A DNA stretch of 64,000 bases. Source: Actinoalloteichus_B caeruleus (GTDB lineage: Bacteria; Actinomycetota; Actinomycetes; Mycobacteriales; Pseudonocardiaceae). Both the position numbers and the translations under genes were made by a program. A model generated the notes under the pieces. The model searched no databases. It was not told where the DNA came from and worked only from the letters and a program-made list of their open reading frames with translations. Shown here in pieces: positions 52,027-61,286 of the stretch; positions within the stretch are counted from its first letter, which is position 1, and each line of letters begins with the position of its first letter. The DNA lies in NCBI RefSeq assembly GCF_000718005.1, contig NZ_JODV01000001.1, one strand, 5' to 3'.

Positions 52027-52117
52027 GACACCCCACCTTCCTCCCGTCCACGGGACCCAGCCCCCGCCAGCGGCGACGACGCGGCCCCACCAGCCCCGCC
52101 CACCACCAGGGGTCCCA

Positions 52118-53758
52118 TCAGAACTCCCCGACCGTGTCGGAGCGGACCCTGATGCGTTCCACCACCGCCACCACCAGCGCGGTCACCACCAGCAGCATCG
52201 TGCAGGCCGCGTAGGCGGCGACCGCGTTCAGCTCGCCGGGCCGCGAGATCAGGCGGCTGATCGCCACCGGAAGCGTCATGGTCTCCGGCCGCACCAGGAA
52301 ACTCGTCGCCCCGAACTCGCCAAGGGCGATGACGAAACCGAAGCCCGCCGCCGTGACCAGCGAACGAGCCGACATGGGCAGGTCCACCGCCATCCAGACC
52401 CGCACCGGACCGGCCCCGAGCGTCGCCGCCGCCTGCCGGAGCCGGTCGTCCACCGACCGCAACACCGGCAGCACGATCCTGATCACCAACGGGGTGATCA
52501 CCAGCGCCTGGACGAACGGGACCAGGACCGGCGAGTCCCGCAACCCGCTGGGCAGGGCCGACAGGGTCACCAGGTACCCGAAGCCGACGGTGACGGCCGA
52601 CACGCCCAGGGGCAGCATCATCAGCGTGTCCAGCAACTGGGTGGCCCCGGCCCGCCTCGTCCTGGCCAGCACCACCGCCGCCAAGCCGCCCAGGACCATC
52701 GCCAGCACCGTCGCGTCGGCCGCCGCGCGCACCGAGTTCAGGGCGGCCTCGACGACGGAGATCCGGAGCACCCCGCCCTCGCCGCCTCCCGTGAGCGCGC
52801 GGTAGCCGTCCAACCCGAAGCCGGACGAGGTGGTCAGCGACCGCAGGACCACGGCGACCAGCGGGACGAGCAGCCCCACCAGCACGGCACCGGCGGCGGC
52901 CAACACCACCCAGTCCCCGCCGGTGGGGGGCCGGGTCGTCTCCGCGCTCGACCGCAACGCCAACGCGCCCTCCCGACGGCGACGCGCCGCCGCCCCCACC
53001 GCGAGGGCCGCGACGACGGCCGCCAGCTGGAGCAGGGACAGCGCGGCGGCCCCGGGGAGGTCCAGCAGGTTCACGGTGCGCAGGTAGATCTCGGTCTCCA
53101 GGGTGCGGTACCTGGCCCCACCGATGACGAGGACCACTCCGAAGCTGGTGGCGCAGAACAGGAACACGACGGCGGCGGCCGAACCCAGGGCCGGGCGCAA
53201 CGCCGGCAGGGTCACCGAGGTGAACGCGCGCCACCGGGAGGCGCCCAACGCCCTGGCCGCGTCCTCGGCCCGGCGGTCCAGGTGTGACCACAGCCCACCC
53301 ACCGTGCGGACCACCACGGCCACGTTGAAGAACGCGTTCGCCAACACGATCGCGGCCAGGCTGCCGTCCCCGAACAACGCGCGGAACGCCAACCCCACCA
53401 CCACGGTGGGGAGGACGAAGGGCACCGTCACCAGGACACGCAGCAGGCCCCTGCCCGGCACCGCCAGTCGAGCCGTGACGTAGGCCAGGGGCAGGCCGGC
53501 GAGGACCGCCAACGCGGTGGCCGCGGCGGCCTGCCCCAGGGTGAACCCGACGAGCTGCCAGGTCTGCGCCCTGGCGAGCATGTCGGACACACCGCCCTCG
53601 CCGAACCCCCGGGCGATGATCGCGAGCACCGGCCACGCGAAGAAGAGGACCAGGAACGCCAGCGGCACGACCGCCAGCACCACCAACCCGACCCGCCGCC
53701 GGGTCGACGCCGACACGCTCGTGCCCGTCGGGCGGCGCTCCCGGGAGACGCGGCTCAT
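52118..53758 (-). CDS. thiP: Thiamine-type ABC transporter permease (fused two-copy ThiP)
   Basis: The 546-residue protein has two copies of a six-helix permease unit, each with an EAA loop (EDAARALGASRWRAFTSVTLP and RQAAATLGAGPVRVWMAVDLP). This is the ThiP/FbpB architecture. The ATG at 53758 overlaps the thiB stop by 4 nt. It works with the ThiB-like protein and ATPase on either side. Confidence 0.9.
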   Translation of the reverse strand: MSRVSRERRPTGTSVSASTRRRVGLVVLAVVPLAFLVLFFAWPVLAIIARGFGEGGVSDMLARAQTWQLVGFTLGQAAAATALAVLAGLPLAYVTARLAVPGRGLLRVLVTVPFVLPTVVVGLAFRALFGDGSLAAIVLANAFFNVAVVVRTVGGLWSHLDRRAEDAARALGASRWRAFTSVTLPALRPALGSAAAVVFLFCATSFGVVLVIGGARYRTLETEIYLRTVNLLDLPGAAALSLLQLAAVVAALAVGAAARRRREGALALRSSAETTRPPTGGDWVVLAAAGAVLVGLLVPLVAVVLRSLTTSSGFGLDGYRALTGGGEGGVLRISVVEAALNSVRAAADATVLAMVLGGLAAVVLARTRRAGATQLLDTLMMLPLGVSAVTVGFGYLVTLSALPSGLRDSPVLVPFVQALVITPLVIRIVLPVLRSVDDRLRQAAATLGAGPVRVWMAVDLPMSARSLVTAAGFGFVIALGEFGATSFLVRPETMTLPVAISRLISRPGELNAVAAYAACTMLLVVTALVVAVVERIRVRSDTVGEF

Positions 53759-54858
53759 CCCAGGACCAGGTCCCGCCACTCCGAGACCCACTCGTCCCGG
53801 TTGCCCTCGACCTCGTCCGCCGGGAGGGTCACCGACTCCTCGGGCAGCGGCGCGGCCTCCCGCCAGGCCTCGGGCAGCTCGACGTCCGCGCGCACGGGGT
53901 AGACGTACATGTACTCGGCCAGCTGCGCCTGGAACGGCTCGGACAGCAGGAAGTCCACGACCGCGCGGGCGTCCTCCGGCCTGTCGGTCCCCGCGAGCAC
54001 GCCCGCGTACTCGACCTGCTGGTAGCAGGTGTCCAGCAGCGCCTCCGTCCTCGGCGTCCCGTCCGCACCGATCTCGGCGGCCGGCGAGGACGCGTAGGAC
54101 ACCACGATCGGCCTGGGGCCGTTCCCGGACGATCCGGAGAAGTCCTGGGTGTAGGCCTCGGTCCACCCCCCGGTGACCCGCACCCCGTTGTCCCGGAGGC
54201 CGGTCCAGTAGTCCCGCCAGCCGTCCTCCCCGGCGTGGGCGATGGTGGCCAGCAGGAACGCCAGCCCCGGCGAGGACGTCGCCGGGTCCTGCACGACCAG
54301 GAGGTCGCGGTAGGCGGGGTCCAGCAGGTCGTCGAGACCGGTGGGAGCCGGTACGTCGGACTCGGCGAACCACTCCCGGTCGATGTTCAGGCACACGTCG
54401 CCGACGTCGATCGCGGTCAACGCGTCCGAGTCGGCCACCCGGTAGTCGTCGGCGCCCCGCTCGGCGCGCGGGCTCCGGTAGTCCTCGAACACGCCCTCCG
54501 CCAGTGCCCGCCCGGCGAAGGTGGAGTCCACGCCGAAGGCGACGTCGCCGATCGGGTTGTCCCTGCTCAGCACCAGCGAGTTCGTCAGTTCACCGGCGTC
54601 GCCGCTCTGCCGGATGTCGAGGTCGATGCCGGACTCGCGTTCGAAGGCGGCGACGACCTCCTCGTCGTAGGAGAAGGAGTCGTGGGTCACCAGCACGACC
54701 GACCGGGAGTCGTCGGACCCGTCGTCGGAGCCGCCCCCCACGACGCTGCACCCGGCGGTGAGGCCCACGGCGGTCACCAGACCGACCGCCAGGCCGCGCT
54801 GGCGGAACCGATCGGCGCGCGTGGAGAACGCACCCGCTGGACTGGTGACTCCGGACAT
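53755..54858 (-). CDS. thiB: Thiamine-binding lipoprotein (ThiB/TbpA type)
   Basis: The 367-residue protein has a signal peptide with lipobox LTAGC (Cys37) and a type II periplasmic-binding fold of the ThiB/Fbp family. It should bind thiamine or its phosphates outside the membrane. The ATG at 54858 follows a GGGAGGG site that lies next to a possible RNA helix of the riboswitch expression platform. It is the first gene of thiB-thiP-thiQ. Confidence 0.9.
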   Translation of the reverse strand: MSGVTSPAGAFSTRADRFRQRGLAVGLVTAVGLTAGCSVVGGGSDDGSDDSRSVVLVTHDSFSYDEEVVAAFERESGIDLDIRQSGDAGELTNSLVLSRDNPIGDVAFGVDSTFAGRALAEGVFEDYRSPRAERGADDYRVADSDALTAIDVGDVCLNIDREWFAESDVPAPTGLDDLLDPAYRDLLVVQDPATSSPGLAFLLATIAHAGEDGWRDYWTGLRDNGVRVTGGWTEAYTQDFSGSSGNGPRPIVVSYASSPAAEIGADGTPRTEALLDTCYQQVEYAGVLAGTDRPEDARAVVDFLLSEPFQAQLAEYMYVYPVRADVELPEAWREAAPLPEESVTLPADEVEGNRDEWVSEWRDLVLG

Positions 54859-54909
54859 TCGACCCTCCCGTGACGTGGGCCGGGCGTGGGCCGCCGTCCA
54901 CCCGTCACG

Positions 54910-55053
54910 CGGGGCCTCCCTGCGCCGGCATGATCCGGATCAGGTGGCGGGGGAACCGGGTCCTCCCGCTGGACGGTCGAGGGCTTCGTCGTGGTCCGCT
55001 GGCGGACCACGCCCTCCTCTCAGCCCGGCGCACCGGACTCCCGTGGCGGCATT
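54910..55053 (-). promoter_or_regulatory. TPP (THI-box) riboswitch upstream of thiB
   Basis: The minus-strand RNA has the conserved THI elements in order: ACGGGAG, GCTGAGAGG, a variable P3 hairpin with GTGGTCCGC/GCGGACCAC, then CACCTGATCCGGATCATGCC and GGCGCAGGGAG. It binds thiamine pyrophosphate and should repress the transporter when TPP is abundant. CGTGACG (54909-54903) can pair with CGTCACG (54875-54869) beside the thiB ribosome-binding site, so control may be at translation initiation. Confidence 0.92.
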
Positions 55054-55054
55054 C

Positions 55055-55060
55055 ACCCTA
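55055..55060 (-). promoter_or_regulatory. -10 element of the thi operon
   Basis: TAGGGT lies a few bases before the first conserved riboswitch helix, so transcription would start right at the aptamer. Confidence 0.55.
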
Positions 55061-55645
55061 CGCCGACGCCGGAGGGGACCCGGGCACCCGGTCCGGGTAA
55101 CGGCCCTTCGTCCGGTGGGCGGCCGGCCGCCGCGTCCGTTCGGCGCGGCCGGGGGCGTGGCCGCGCCGTCCCACCAGGAGATGCCCCACCTCGTTCCCGG
55201 TCCCCGGTGTCCGGCTCCCAGTCGCACGGCGGTGCACCCGGCCGAGCCAGCCCTCCGGGCCCCGTTCCGATCGACCGCCGATGCCGGTCGCCCCGACCTG
55301 GTCCCCGGGTCAGCACACGCCGCCGCACACCGACGCGTGCCACGCCGAGGGCGATGCCCGATCCGGGTCCGGCCGCACCGAGTCCGCCGGCGCATCCCGC
55401 CCGGTCCCACCATGTTGGACGGGCACCCGCGCCCCTGCCCGCGACGCCACCGACGAACTAGCCTGACCGCCGGATCGGGCCCCGAACCGGGAGGACGTCG
55501 TCGTCCGGCCCGAGACCCCGCGCCCCGCCGGGGTGGGCACCGGCCCGCCCCGGCCGACGACGAGGCGGGCGTCCCGGCACGACGCCCACACCGACCCCGT
55601 CGCCGTGGCCCGACGAACCCGCACCTCCGCGATGGAGACACCGAC
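55061..55645. other. Intergenic region thi operon / YeeE gene
   Basis: TAGCCT at 55459-55464 on the plus strand could be the -10 element of the YeeE gene, giving a leader of about 175 nt. A five-codon frame ATG 55632 to TGA 55649 overlaps the YeeE start. No other gene is supported. Confidence 0.5.
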
Positions 55646-56953
55646 ATGAGCGCGACACCAGCCGACACCGGGGAACCCGAGACCGGCGCCGGGCACCCGT
55701 CAGCCCACCGCCTCGGGGGTCCGCTCGTCGCCCCGACCTCGCACATCCGACCGGCGCCCCCCGAAGCTCCCCCGGTCCGCACCGCTCCCGTGGTGGTCGC
55801 CGGCCTCCTCGCGCTCGCCCTGAGCTGGCACGTCTGGCTCGCGCACGGCGCCCAGCAGGCCACGCTCCTCGTCATCGGCCTGGGGCTCGGCGTCACCCTG
55901 TTCCACTCCCGGTTCGGTTTCACCTCCGCGTGGCGGCAGCTCGTCTCGGTCGGCAACGGTTCCGGCCTCCGGGCGCACGCCCTGCTCATCGGCACCACCG
56001 CGACCCTGGTGACCCTGCTCATCGGCACCGGGACCGGCCTGTTCGGCACCACCCCCTCCGCCGCCGCCGGGGACATCGGTCTGCCCCTGTTCCTCGGGGC
56101 GTTCCTATTCGGGCTGGGCATGCAGCTGGGTGGCGCCTGCGCCTCCGGCACCCTCTTCGCCGTCGGCTCCGGGCAGTCGACCATCGTCCTCACCCTGGGC
56201 GGGTTCGTGGCCGGCTCGGTCCTCTACACCTGGCAGTACGGCTGGTTCGACTCGCTGCCCACCGTGCCCGGCGCGCTGCTGTCCGACCACGTCGGCTGGT
56301 TCGGTTCCTGGCTGGTCACCCTGACCGCGCTCGGGCTGGTCGTCCTCGTCAGCGTCGCGGTGCAACGCCGCCGCGACCCGCCCCCGGTCGGTGCCGTTCC
56401 CACCGCGCGCGGCGCCGCCCGCGTCCTGCGCGGCTCCTGGCCGATGCTCGTCGGAGCCGTCGTCCTCGCGGTCCTCGCGGCGGCGGTCCTGCTCGTCTCC
56501 GGCGGCACCTGGGGCGTGACCAACGCCTTCGGGTTGTGGGGCGCGAAGCTGCTCCAGGTGCTGGGCGCGCAGCCCGAGCAGTGGGCGTTCTGGCAGGAGC
56601 CCGGCAACGCGGAGATGCTGGCCGCCCCCGTCCTGGCCCACAAGAACAGCCTGACCAACATCGGCATCATGGTCGGCGCGGCCATCGCCGCCGGCGCCGC
56701 CGGGGCGTGGCGCCTCCACCGCCACATCCCGTGGCGCACGGCGCTGGCGGCGGTGCTGGGCGGTGTGATCATGGGTGTCGGGGCCCGCCTCGCGAGTGGC
56801 TGCAACATCGGCGCCTACCTCGGTGGGATCTCCACCGGGAGCGTCTCCGGCTGGCTGTGGGCGGTCGCCGCGCTCGTGGGCACCTGGGTGGGGCTGCGAC
56901 TGCGGCCCCTGTTCGGCCTGGCCAACCCCCGGCCGAGCGATGGGGCGTGCTGA
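55646..56953 (+). CDS. YeeE/YedE-family sulfur-compound permease (TsuA-like)
   Basis: The 435-residue membrane protein has about ten helices and the two conserved cysteine motifs of the family, GGACASGTLF and ASGCNIGAYLGG. Family members such as TsuA import thiosulfate through these cysteines. A TusA-like partner gene is not adjacent, so the substrate could be another reduced sulfur or selenium compound. The disordered N-terminus has about 50 residues. It lies divergent to the thiamine importer. Confidence 0.88.
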   Translation: MSATPADTGEPETGAGHPSAHRLGGPLVAPTSHIRPAPPEAPPVRTAPVVVAGLLALALSWHVWLAHGAQQATLLVIGLGLGVTLFHSRFGFTSAWRQLVSVGNGSGLRAHALLIGTTATLVTLLIGTGTGLFGTTPSAAAGDIGLPLFLGAFLFGLGMQLGGACASGTLFAVGSGQSTIVLTLGGFVAGSVLYTWQYGWFDSLPTVPGALLSDHVGWFGSWLVTLTALGLVVLVSVAVQRRRDPPPVGAVPTARGAARVLRGSWPMLVGAVVLAVLAAAVLLVSGGTWGVTNAFGLWGAKLLQVLGAQPEQWAFWQEPGNAEMLAAPVLAHKNSLTNIGIMVGAAIAAGAAGAWRLHRHIPWRTALAAVLGGVIMGVGARLASGCNIGAYLGGISTGSVSGWLWAVAALVGTWVGLRLRPLFGLANPRPSDGAC

Positions 56954-57087
56954 GCAGCGGCGACCGGGCACGACCCGACCCCGCGCCCCGGGACGGCCTC
57001 CCCGCTCGGACGCCTCCCGCCTCCGAGCGGGCAGCGCGGGGGGAACGGCCGGGTGCGCCCGACGCCGAGAACCCCCACCATGGACGC

Positions 57088-57384
57088 ATGACCGATCTGC
57101 TGACCTCGGACCAGATCGCCACCGCCCTTGGCACGCTCCCCGACTGGCGCCGGGAGGGCAGCGCACTGGTCCGCACCGTCGAACTGGCCGGCTTCCCCTC
57201 GGCGATCGCCGTCGTGAACCGGGTCGCGGAGATCGCGGAGAACGACAACCACCACCCGGACATCGACATCCGGTACGCCACGCTCACCTTCCGGTTGTCC
57301 ACCCACGTGGCCGGCGGGATCACCGCCTCGGACGTCACCCTCGCCGAGGAGATCGACGAGGTGCTGAGGGTGATGGCCGGCTGA
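57088..57384 (+). CDS. phhB: Pterin-4-alpha-carbinolamine dehydratase
   Basis: This 98-residue protein has the PCD active-site motif with paired histidines, NDNHHPDI, and the family fold pattern. It dehydrates 4a-hydroxytetrahydropterin; in bacteria lacking phenylalanine hydroxylase its role is unclear. The mycobacterial homologue (Rv1159A) also lies next to pimE. ATG 57088 was chosen from family length. Confidence 0.9.
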   Translation: MTDLLTSDQIATALGTLPDWRREGSALVRTVELAGFPSAIAVVNRVAEIAENDNHHPDIDIRYATLTFRLSTHVAGGITASDVTLAEEIDEVLRVMAG

Positions 57385-57421
57385 CCGCCCGAGCACGACC
57401 CCGGGCGCCGGGCGCGGCCCG

Positions 57422-58804
57422 TCAGCCCTCCGCGTTCTCCACGCTCGCGGACTCGGCCCGCCCACTCCGCCGGCCCAGCCGGTTCTGCGGCTTCAGCACC
57501 GAACTCACCCGGCCCCGCAGCACCCGGGTCCGCAACCAGATGTCGTTGGCCTGCCCGGACCCGGGCGGGAGGGGCGGGACGGGTGGCACCTTGGGGGCCG
57601 CCCGGGCCCCGGCCGCCACCGCCAGCAGGGTGAGCAGCGCCGCCACCGGGTACGCCCAGCCGAGAGCGGCCAGCGGCCACGGCCGCGAGAAGTCGACCTT
57701 CCCGGGTTCCAGGGCCTGCAACTGGTGGACGAGGTAGGACGTCATCAGCAAGGTCCACAACACCGTCGTCGAGGCCAGGAGCGGGCGGGCGCGCATCGGG
57801 TGGCACACCAACCACACCAGCGCCGGCACCACCCACACCCATTCGTGGCTCCACGCCGCCGGGGCGATCAACAGCCCGAGGAGCTGGACCGTCACCACCG
57901 CGCCCAGCACGTCACCCTTGCGGATCGTCGCGTACAACGCCCGACCGGCCAGGACCGCGGTCACCACGGCCGCGAGCAGCCAGGGCCAGGAAGTCCCGAC
58001 GTCGTAGCCGAGCGTCCGCGACAAGGCACCCCGCAGCGACTGGTTGTCGACCGAAGCGACCGGGTCGATCCGCTCCCCCCGGCCGGCGATCGTCGTCCAG
58101 AACTGGCTGGACTGCTGCGCCGACACGAAGAACCCGATACCGATGGTGGCGAGGAAGGCGCCGAACGCCCACGCCGCCGCCGTGAACCGCCGCGTCGCGA
58201 GGAAGTACATCCCCGCGACGGCGGCCCCGAGCTTGATACCGGCGGCCAACCCGACGCCGACCCCCCCGAGCACCCGGCGCCCCGTGGTGACCGCCGTGAC
58301 GAGCACCGCGGCCAACGGCAGGCTGAGGTGTCCCTCCACCAGGCTCGTCCGCACCGGTTCCAACCACAGCACGAGCGCGGTGGCGACCAGGGCCCGCCGC
58401 CGCCACGTCAGCCACGCCGACGCCCCGATCACGCCACCGGGAGCGCGGGACATCGCGAAGACACGCATGGCCCGCGACACGATCCACCACAGGCAGACGA
58501 GGGACACGCCCTGCCAGACGAGCCGGAGCACCCCCCACGGGACGACCGCGAGCGGCAACAGGAGCACGGCGGCGAACGGGGGCGCCGTGAACGGGGTGGT
58601 GAACGCGGCGATGTCCGGGTTCCACGAGGTGAACTCGTAGAGATCCCCACTGATCAACTGCGGAGCGTTGCCCCGCAGGCTCTGCAGGCTCGGCAACTGG
58701 GTCTGGTCGAGCAGCAGGCTGGCGGCGACGTGCAGGACCAGGGAGACCAGGAGGAACAGGGGCGCGTACCGCAGCAACCTGGACTCAACCGCGCGAAGAT
58801 CCAC
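57422..58804 (-). CDS. pimE: Polyprenol-phosphate-mannose-dependent alpha-(1-2)-mannosyltransferase, GT87 (PimE)
   Basis: The roughly 460-residue GT-C enzyme has about ten membrane helices. An acidic residue pair lies in the first extracytoplasmic loop (SGDLYEF), where PimE has its catalytic Asp, and a basic cytoplasmic tail follows. PimE adds the fifth mannose to Ac1PIM4 to make higher PIMs. Adjacent phhB and nearby lpqW, typA and Nudix genes match the M. tuberculosis order. GTG 58804 has GAGAGGG upstream; GTG 58840 is the longer alternative. GT87 membership is clear; the exact acceptor is inferred from synteny. Confidence 0.85.
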   Translation of the reverse strand: MDLRAVESRLLRYAPLFLLVSLVLHVAASLLLDQTQLPSLQSLRGNAPQLISGDLYEFTSWNPDIAAFTTPFTAPPFAAVLLLPLAVVPWGVLRLVWQGVSLVCLWWIVSRAMRVFAMSRAPGGVIGASAWLTWRRRALVATALVLWLEPVRTSLVEGHLSLPLAAVLVTAVTTGRRVLGGVGVGLAAGIKLGAAVAGMYFLATRRFTAAAWAFGAFLATIGIGFFVSAQQSSQFWTTIAGRGERIDPVASVDNQSLRGALSRTLGYDVGTSWPWLLAAVVTAVLAGRALYATIRKGDVLGAVVTVQLLGLLIAPAAWSHEWVWVVPALVWLVCHPMRARPLLASTTVLWTLLMTSYLVHQLQALEPGKVDFSRPWPLAALGWAYPVAALLTLLAVAAGARAAPKVPPVPPLPPGSGQANDIWLRTRVLRGRVSSVLKPQNRLGRRSGRAESASVENAEG

Positions 58805-59139
58805 CGTTCCCTCTCCACCACGACCGCTGCGCGCGGTCACGTCACCGGCTCAACCTGTCGTCGCCGCGCGACACAGTGTAAGAGCCGGGAGCAAGGCCCG
58901 TTGCCACCACGGGCACCCGTTGTCAGCCACTGCACAGGGAAGCAACCCGGGGCGCCCCACCACGTCGCCCCGCCCGCACGAGGACGTCCGAGACGGAGCG
59001 CGCCGGCCCGGCTCCGGCCCCCACCCGGTCACCGCGAGGACCATCCGGTCCAGCGCCGCGCGAGACACCCGCCAGGACGCCGTCCGTGGTGGCCCCACGA
59101 GAACCCGCCCCAGGCGTCGGCCCCTCCTACGATCCACGG
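58805..59139. other. Divergent intergenic region pimE / APH-like gene
   Basis: TACACT (58880-58875 on the minus strand) could be the -10 element of pimE, with a leader of about 65 nt. The -10 element of the APH-like gene lies at the right end. No gene is seen between. Confidence 0.5.
59128..59133 (+). promoter_or_regulatory. -10 element of the APH-like gene
   Basis: TACGAT ends 6 nt before GTG 59140. Confidence 0.55.
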
Positions 59140-59982
59140 GTGCGGATCGGACTGAGCGACGAGCAACTCACCCTGGTGTCCACCTGGTTCCCCGGCTTCG
59201 AGGTGGTCACCGACCACAGCTGGGGACTCGTCGACACCACCGTCCTCCACCTGCGCGCCGACTCCGGCGACATCGTGGTCAAGGCCGCCGGCCCGGCCAA
59301 CCACCACATCACCAGGGAGATCGTCGCGCACCGGCGCTGGACCGGCCCGTGGCTGGCCACCGCCAGCGTCAACCGCCTCCTGCACGCGGACGCGGAGCTG
59401 AACGTGCTGGCCCTGAGCCACCTGCCGGGTGGGCTCGTCCTCGACGACCCCCATGCCGTCGCCGACCCCGACACCTACCGGCAGGCCGGCGCGCTGCTCG
59501 CCGCGTTCCACCACCAACACCGCGTCGTCTCCGAGACCCACGAGGCGGAAGCGGACGCCAAGGCGCTGGCCTGGCTGGACCGCGAACACCGCGTCGACCC
59601 GGCGACCGTCGTGGCACTCCGCGCCGCCATCGCCACCCACGAGCACCAGCCGGTCGAACTGGTCCCGACGCACGGCGACTGGCACCCCCGCAACTGGCTG
59701 CTGCACGAAGGAGTGGTCAGCGTCATCGACCTCGGTCGCGCCGCGCCGCGACCCGCGTGGACCGACCTCGCCCGGCTGGCCCGCCAGGAGTGGCAGGGCG
59801 CCGAGCACCTCGAACGCGCCTTCCTGGCCGGGTACGGCGAGGACCCGCGCGAGCCCGCGCCGTGGCGGGCGACCCTGTTGCGGGAGGCGGTCGGTACGGC
59901 CGTCTGGGCCTACCAGGTGGGGGACGAGCAGTTCGAACGGCAGGGGCACCGGATGATCCGCCAGGCACTCGACCTGTACTGA
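59140..59982 (+). CDS. Aminoglycoside phosphotransferase (APH)-family kinase
   Basis: The 280-residue protein has the kinase-like Brenner motif HGDWHPRNW and the metal-binding IDLGR segment. The N-lobe lysine is in IVVKAAG. APH-fold proteins phosphorylate small molecules such as antibiotics, choline or sugars. Nothing identifies the substrate, and resistance should not be assumed. The start is fixed by TACGAT 6 nt before it. A hairpin at 60001 ends the gene. Confidence 0.87.
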   Translation: MRIGLSDEQLTLVSTWFPGFEVVTDHSWGLVDTTVLHLRADSGDIVVKAAGPANHHITREIVAHRRWTGPWLATASVNRLLHADAELNVLALSHLPGGLVLDDPHAVADPDTYRQAGALLAAFHHQHRVVSETHEAEADAKALAWLDREHRVDPATVVALRAAIATHEHQPVELVPTHGDWHPRNWLLHEGVVSVIDLGRAAPRPAWTDLARLARQEWQGAEHLERAFLAGYGEDPREPAPWRATLLREAVGTAVWAYQVGDEQFERQGHRMIRQALDLY

Positions 59983-60470
59983 TCTTCCCCGGCGAGCAGC
60001 GTTCCGGGCACCGCCGGAACCCACGGGCGGCGGGGGCCGTGCGCGGCCGCGACCGGTGAGGCGCGCGAGTCGGAGTTCGCGAAGCTCGCGACGGAGAACC
60101 CCACGCTCCTGGACCTGACGAATACGAGGAAGCACCAGCCGGAGAACCCAACGTCACGCACTCGGCTGGGAAAGCCTTCGAACCCCTTGGTTGATCTGAT
60201 TCACGAGGGCCAGGACAGGCGCGTGCTCCGGACAAACCCCCGGAGTGGAGAACGGGATCACCCCCCACGTCACGTCAACGGGCGCGCCACCCCCGGTCGC
60301 CACCGGGCTGCCGGACACCGATCGCCCGGACGAGCTGACCGACGCGGCGGTGTACCAGTTCCTCAGGGGGAACCGCGCCAGAGGACCATGGCGTGCGGCG
60401 CGGTGCCCGGATCACGGGCCAGGAGAGCCCGCCCCGGCTCGCGTCCTCCCTGGGATCGCCGCCCCAGGTG
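59983..60470. other. Intergenic region with a possible decayed frame
   Basis: Base composition drops to near 58 percent G+C at 60060-60200. A plus-strand frame from GTG 60245 reads with coding-like bias for about 45 codons, then runs into the antisense of the hydrolase gene. I cannot support a functional gene. Confidence 0.4.
60001..60020 (+). terminator. Terminator of the APH-like gene
   Basis: GTTCCGG-GCACCG-CCGGAAC, perfect 7-bp arms, 18 nt after the stop. Confidence 0.55.
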
Positions 60471-61286
60471 TCACACCTCGACGACGCCGCCCGAGGCTGC
60501 CTGGACACATCTCCCCCAGTCACGCAGCGCGGTCCCCACCATCCGTGGCTGTTCGAGATGAACGTTGTGGCCGGCGCCATCGAGCGCGAGGTACGTCGCA
60601 CGCGGGTAGTGGGTGAGAAGCGCGAACTGGTCCTCATACCCGACTACGTGGTCCTGGCGACCTGTGAGGATCAAGGTCGGTCCCTGGAACGTGCCCGCGG
60701 TGTCCGGCGACGCCCTGAGGAAGTAGCGCTGCGAGAGCCTGCCCATCGCATCAGGGTCAGCGGCGCGGATGCCGGGGAGTGCGTGGACGCGGAACGCGTC
60801 CCAGGACTCCTGCGTCTGCCGGGCCGCGACGCTCGTGAACTCCTCGGCGTCGGCGGGCGGCAACGACCGCAGAAGGTCCTGATCGCGGACGACGAGGGAC
60901 CGCTCCGGTCGAACGCGCCGCGATGGGGCTGGGTCGACCACTGGAGCGATGAGCGCGAGACCCAGGACCTGGTCGGGGAACCGGGTGACGACATGACGAG
61001 CGAGAAGGCCGCCCAGCGAACTGCCCAGCAGGGCGAACGGCTCGTCGCCGACGAGTTCGTGGACCGTCTCCACCAGCCAGTCCGCGAGTTCTGGGAGACC
61101 GCCCGCCGCATCCAGCGGCGGTGTCAGACCGAACCCCGGAAGATCGAGGTAGATGCGCTCCCAGGAGCCCGAGGCGGCCAGGTCGTCGTCGAGCGGGAGC
61201 AGCAGCCGGTGGTCGACGCCGTTGCCGTGAACGGCAACGAGGGGGAGTCCCTGCCCCTTGCGTACGACGTTCGGCTGGACCCTCAC
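60471..61286 (-). CDS. Alpha/beta hydrolase
   Basis: The 271-residue protein has the alpha/beta fold motifs: oxyanion loop VHGNG, nucleophile Ser90 in GSSLGG, the acid in GRQDHVVG and the His in GAGHNVH. The substrate is unknown. Its GTG start overlaps the ychF stop by 4 nt, so the two are translationally coupled. Confidence 0.85.
   Translation of the reverse strand: MRVQPNVVRKGQGLPLVAVHGNGVDHRLLLPLDDDLAASGSWERIYLDLPGFGLTPPLDAAGGLPELADWLVETVHELVGDEPFALLGSSLGGLLARHVVTRFPDQVLGLALIAPVVDPAPSRRVRPERSLVVRDQDLLRSLPPADAEEFTSVAARQTQESWDAFRVHALPGIRAADPDAMGRLSQRYFLRASPDTAGTFQGPTLILTGRQDHVVGYEDQFALLTHYPRATYLALDGAGHNVHLEQPRMVGTALRDWGRCVQAASGGVVEV

Noticed and set aside
59140..59982. Antibiotic resistance gene call for the APH-like kinase
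   Set aside because: The fold motif is shared by many non-resistance kinases and nothing in the context points to an antibiotic.
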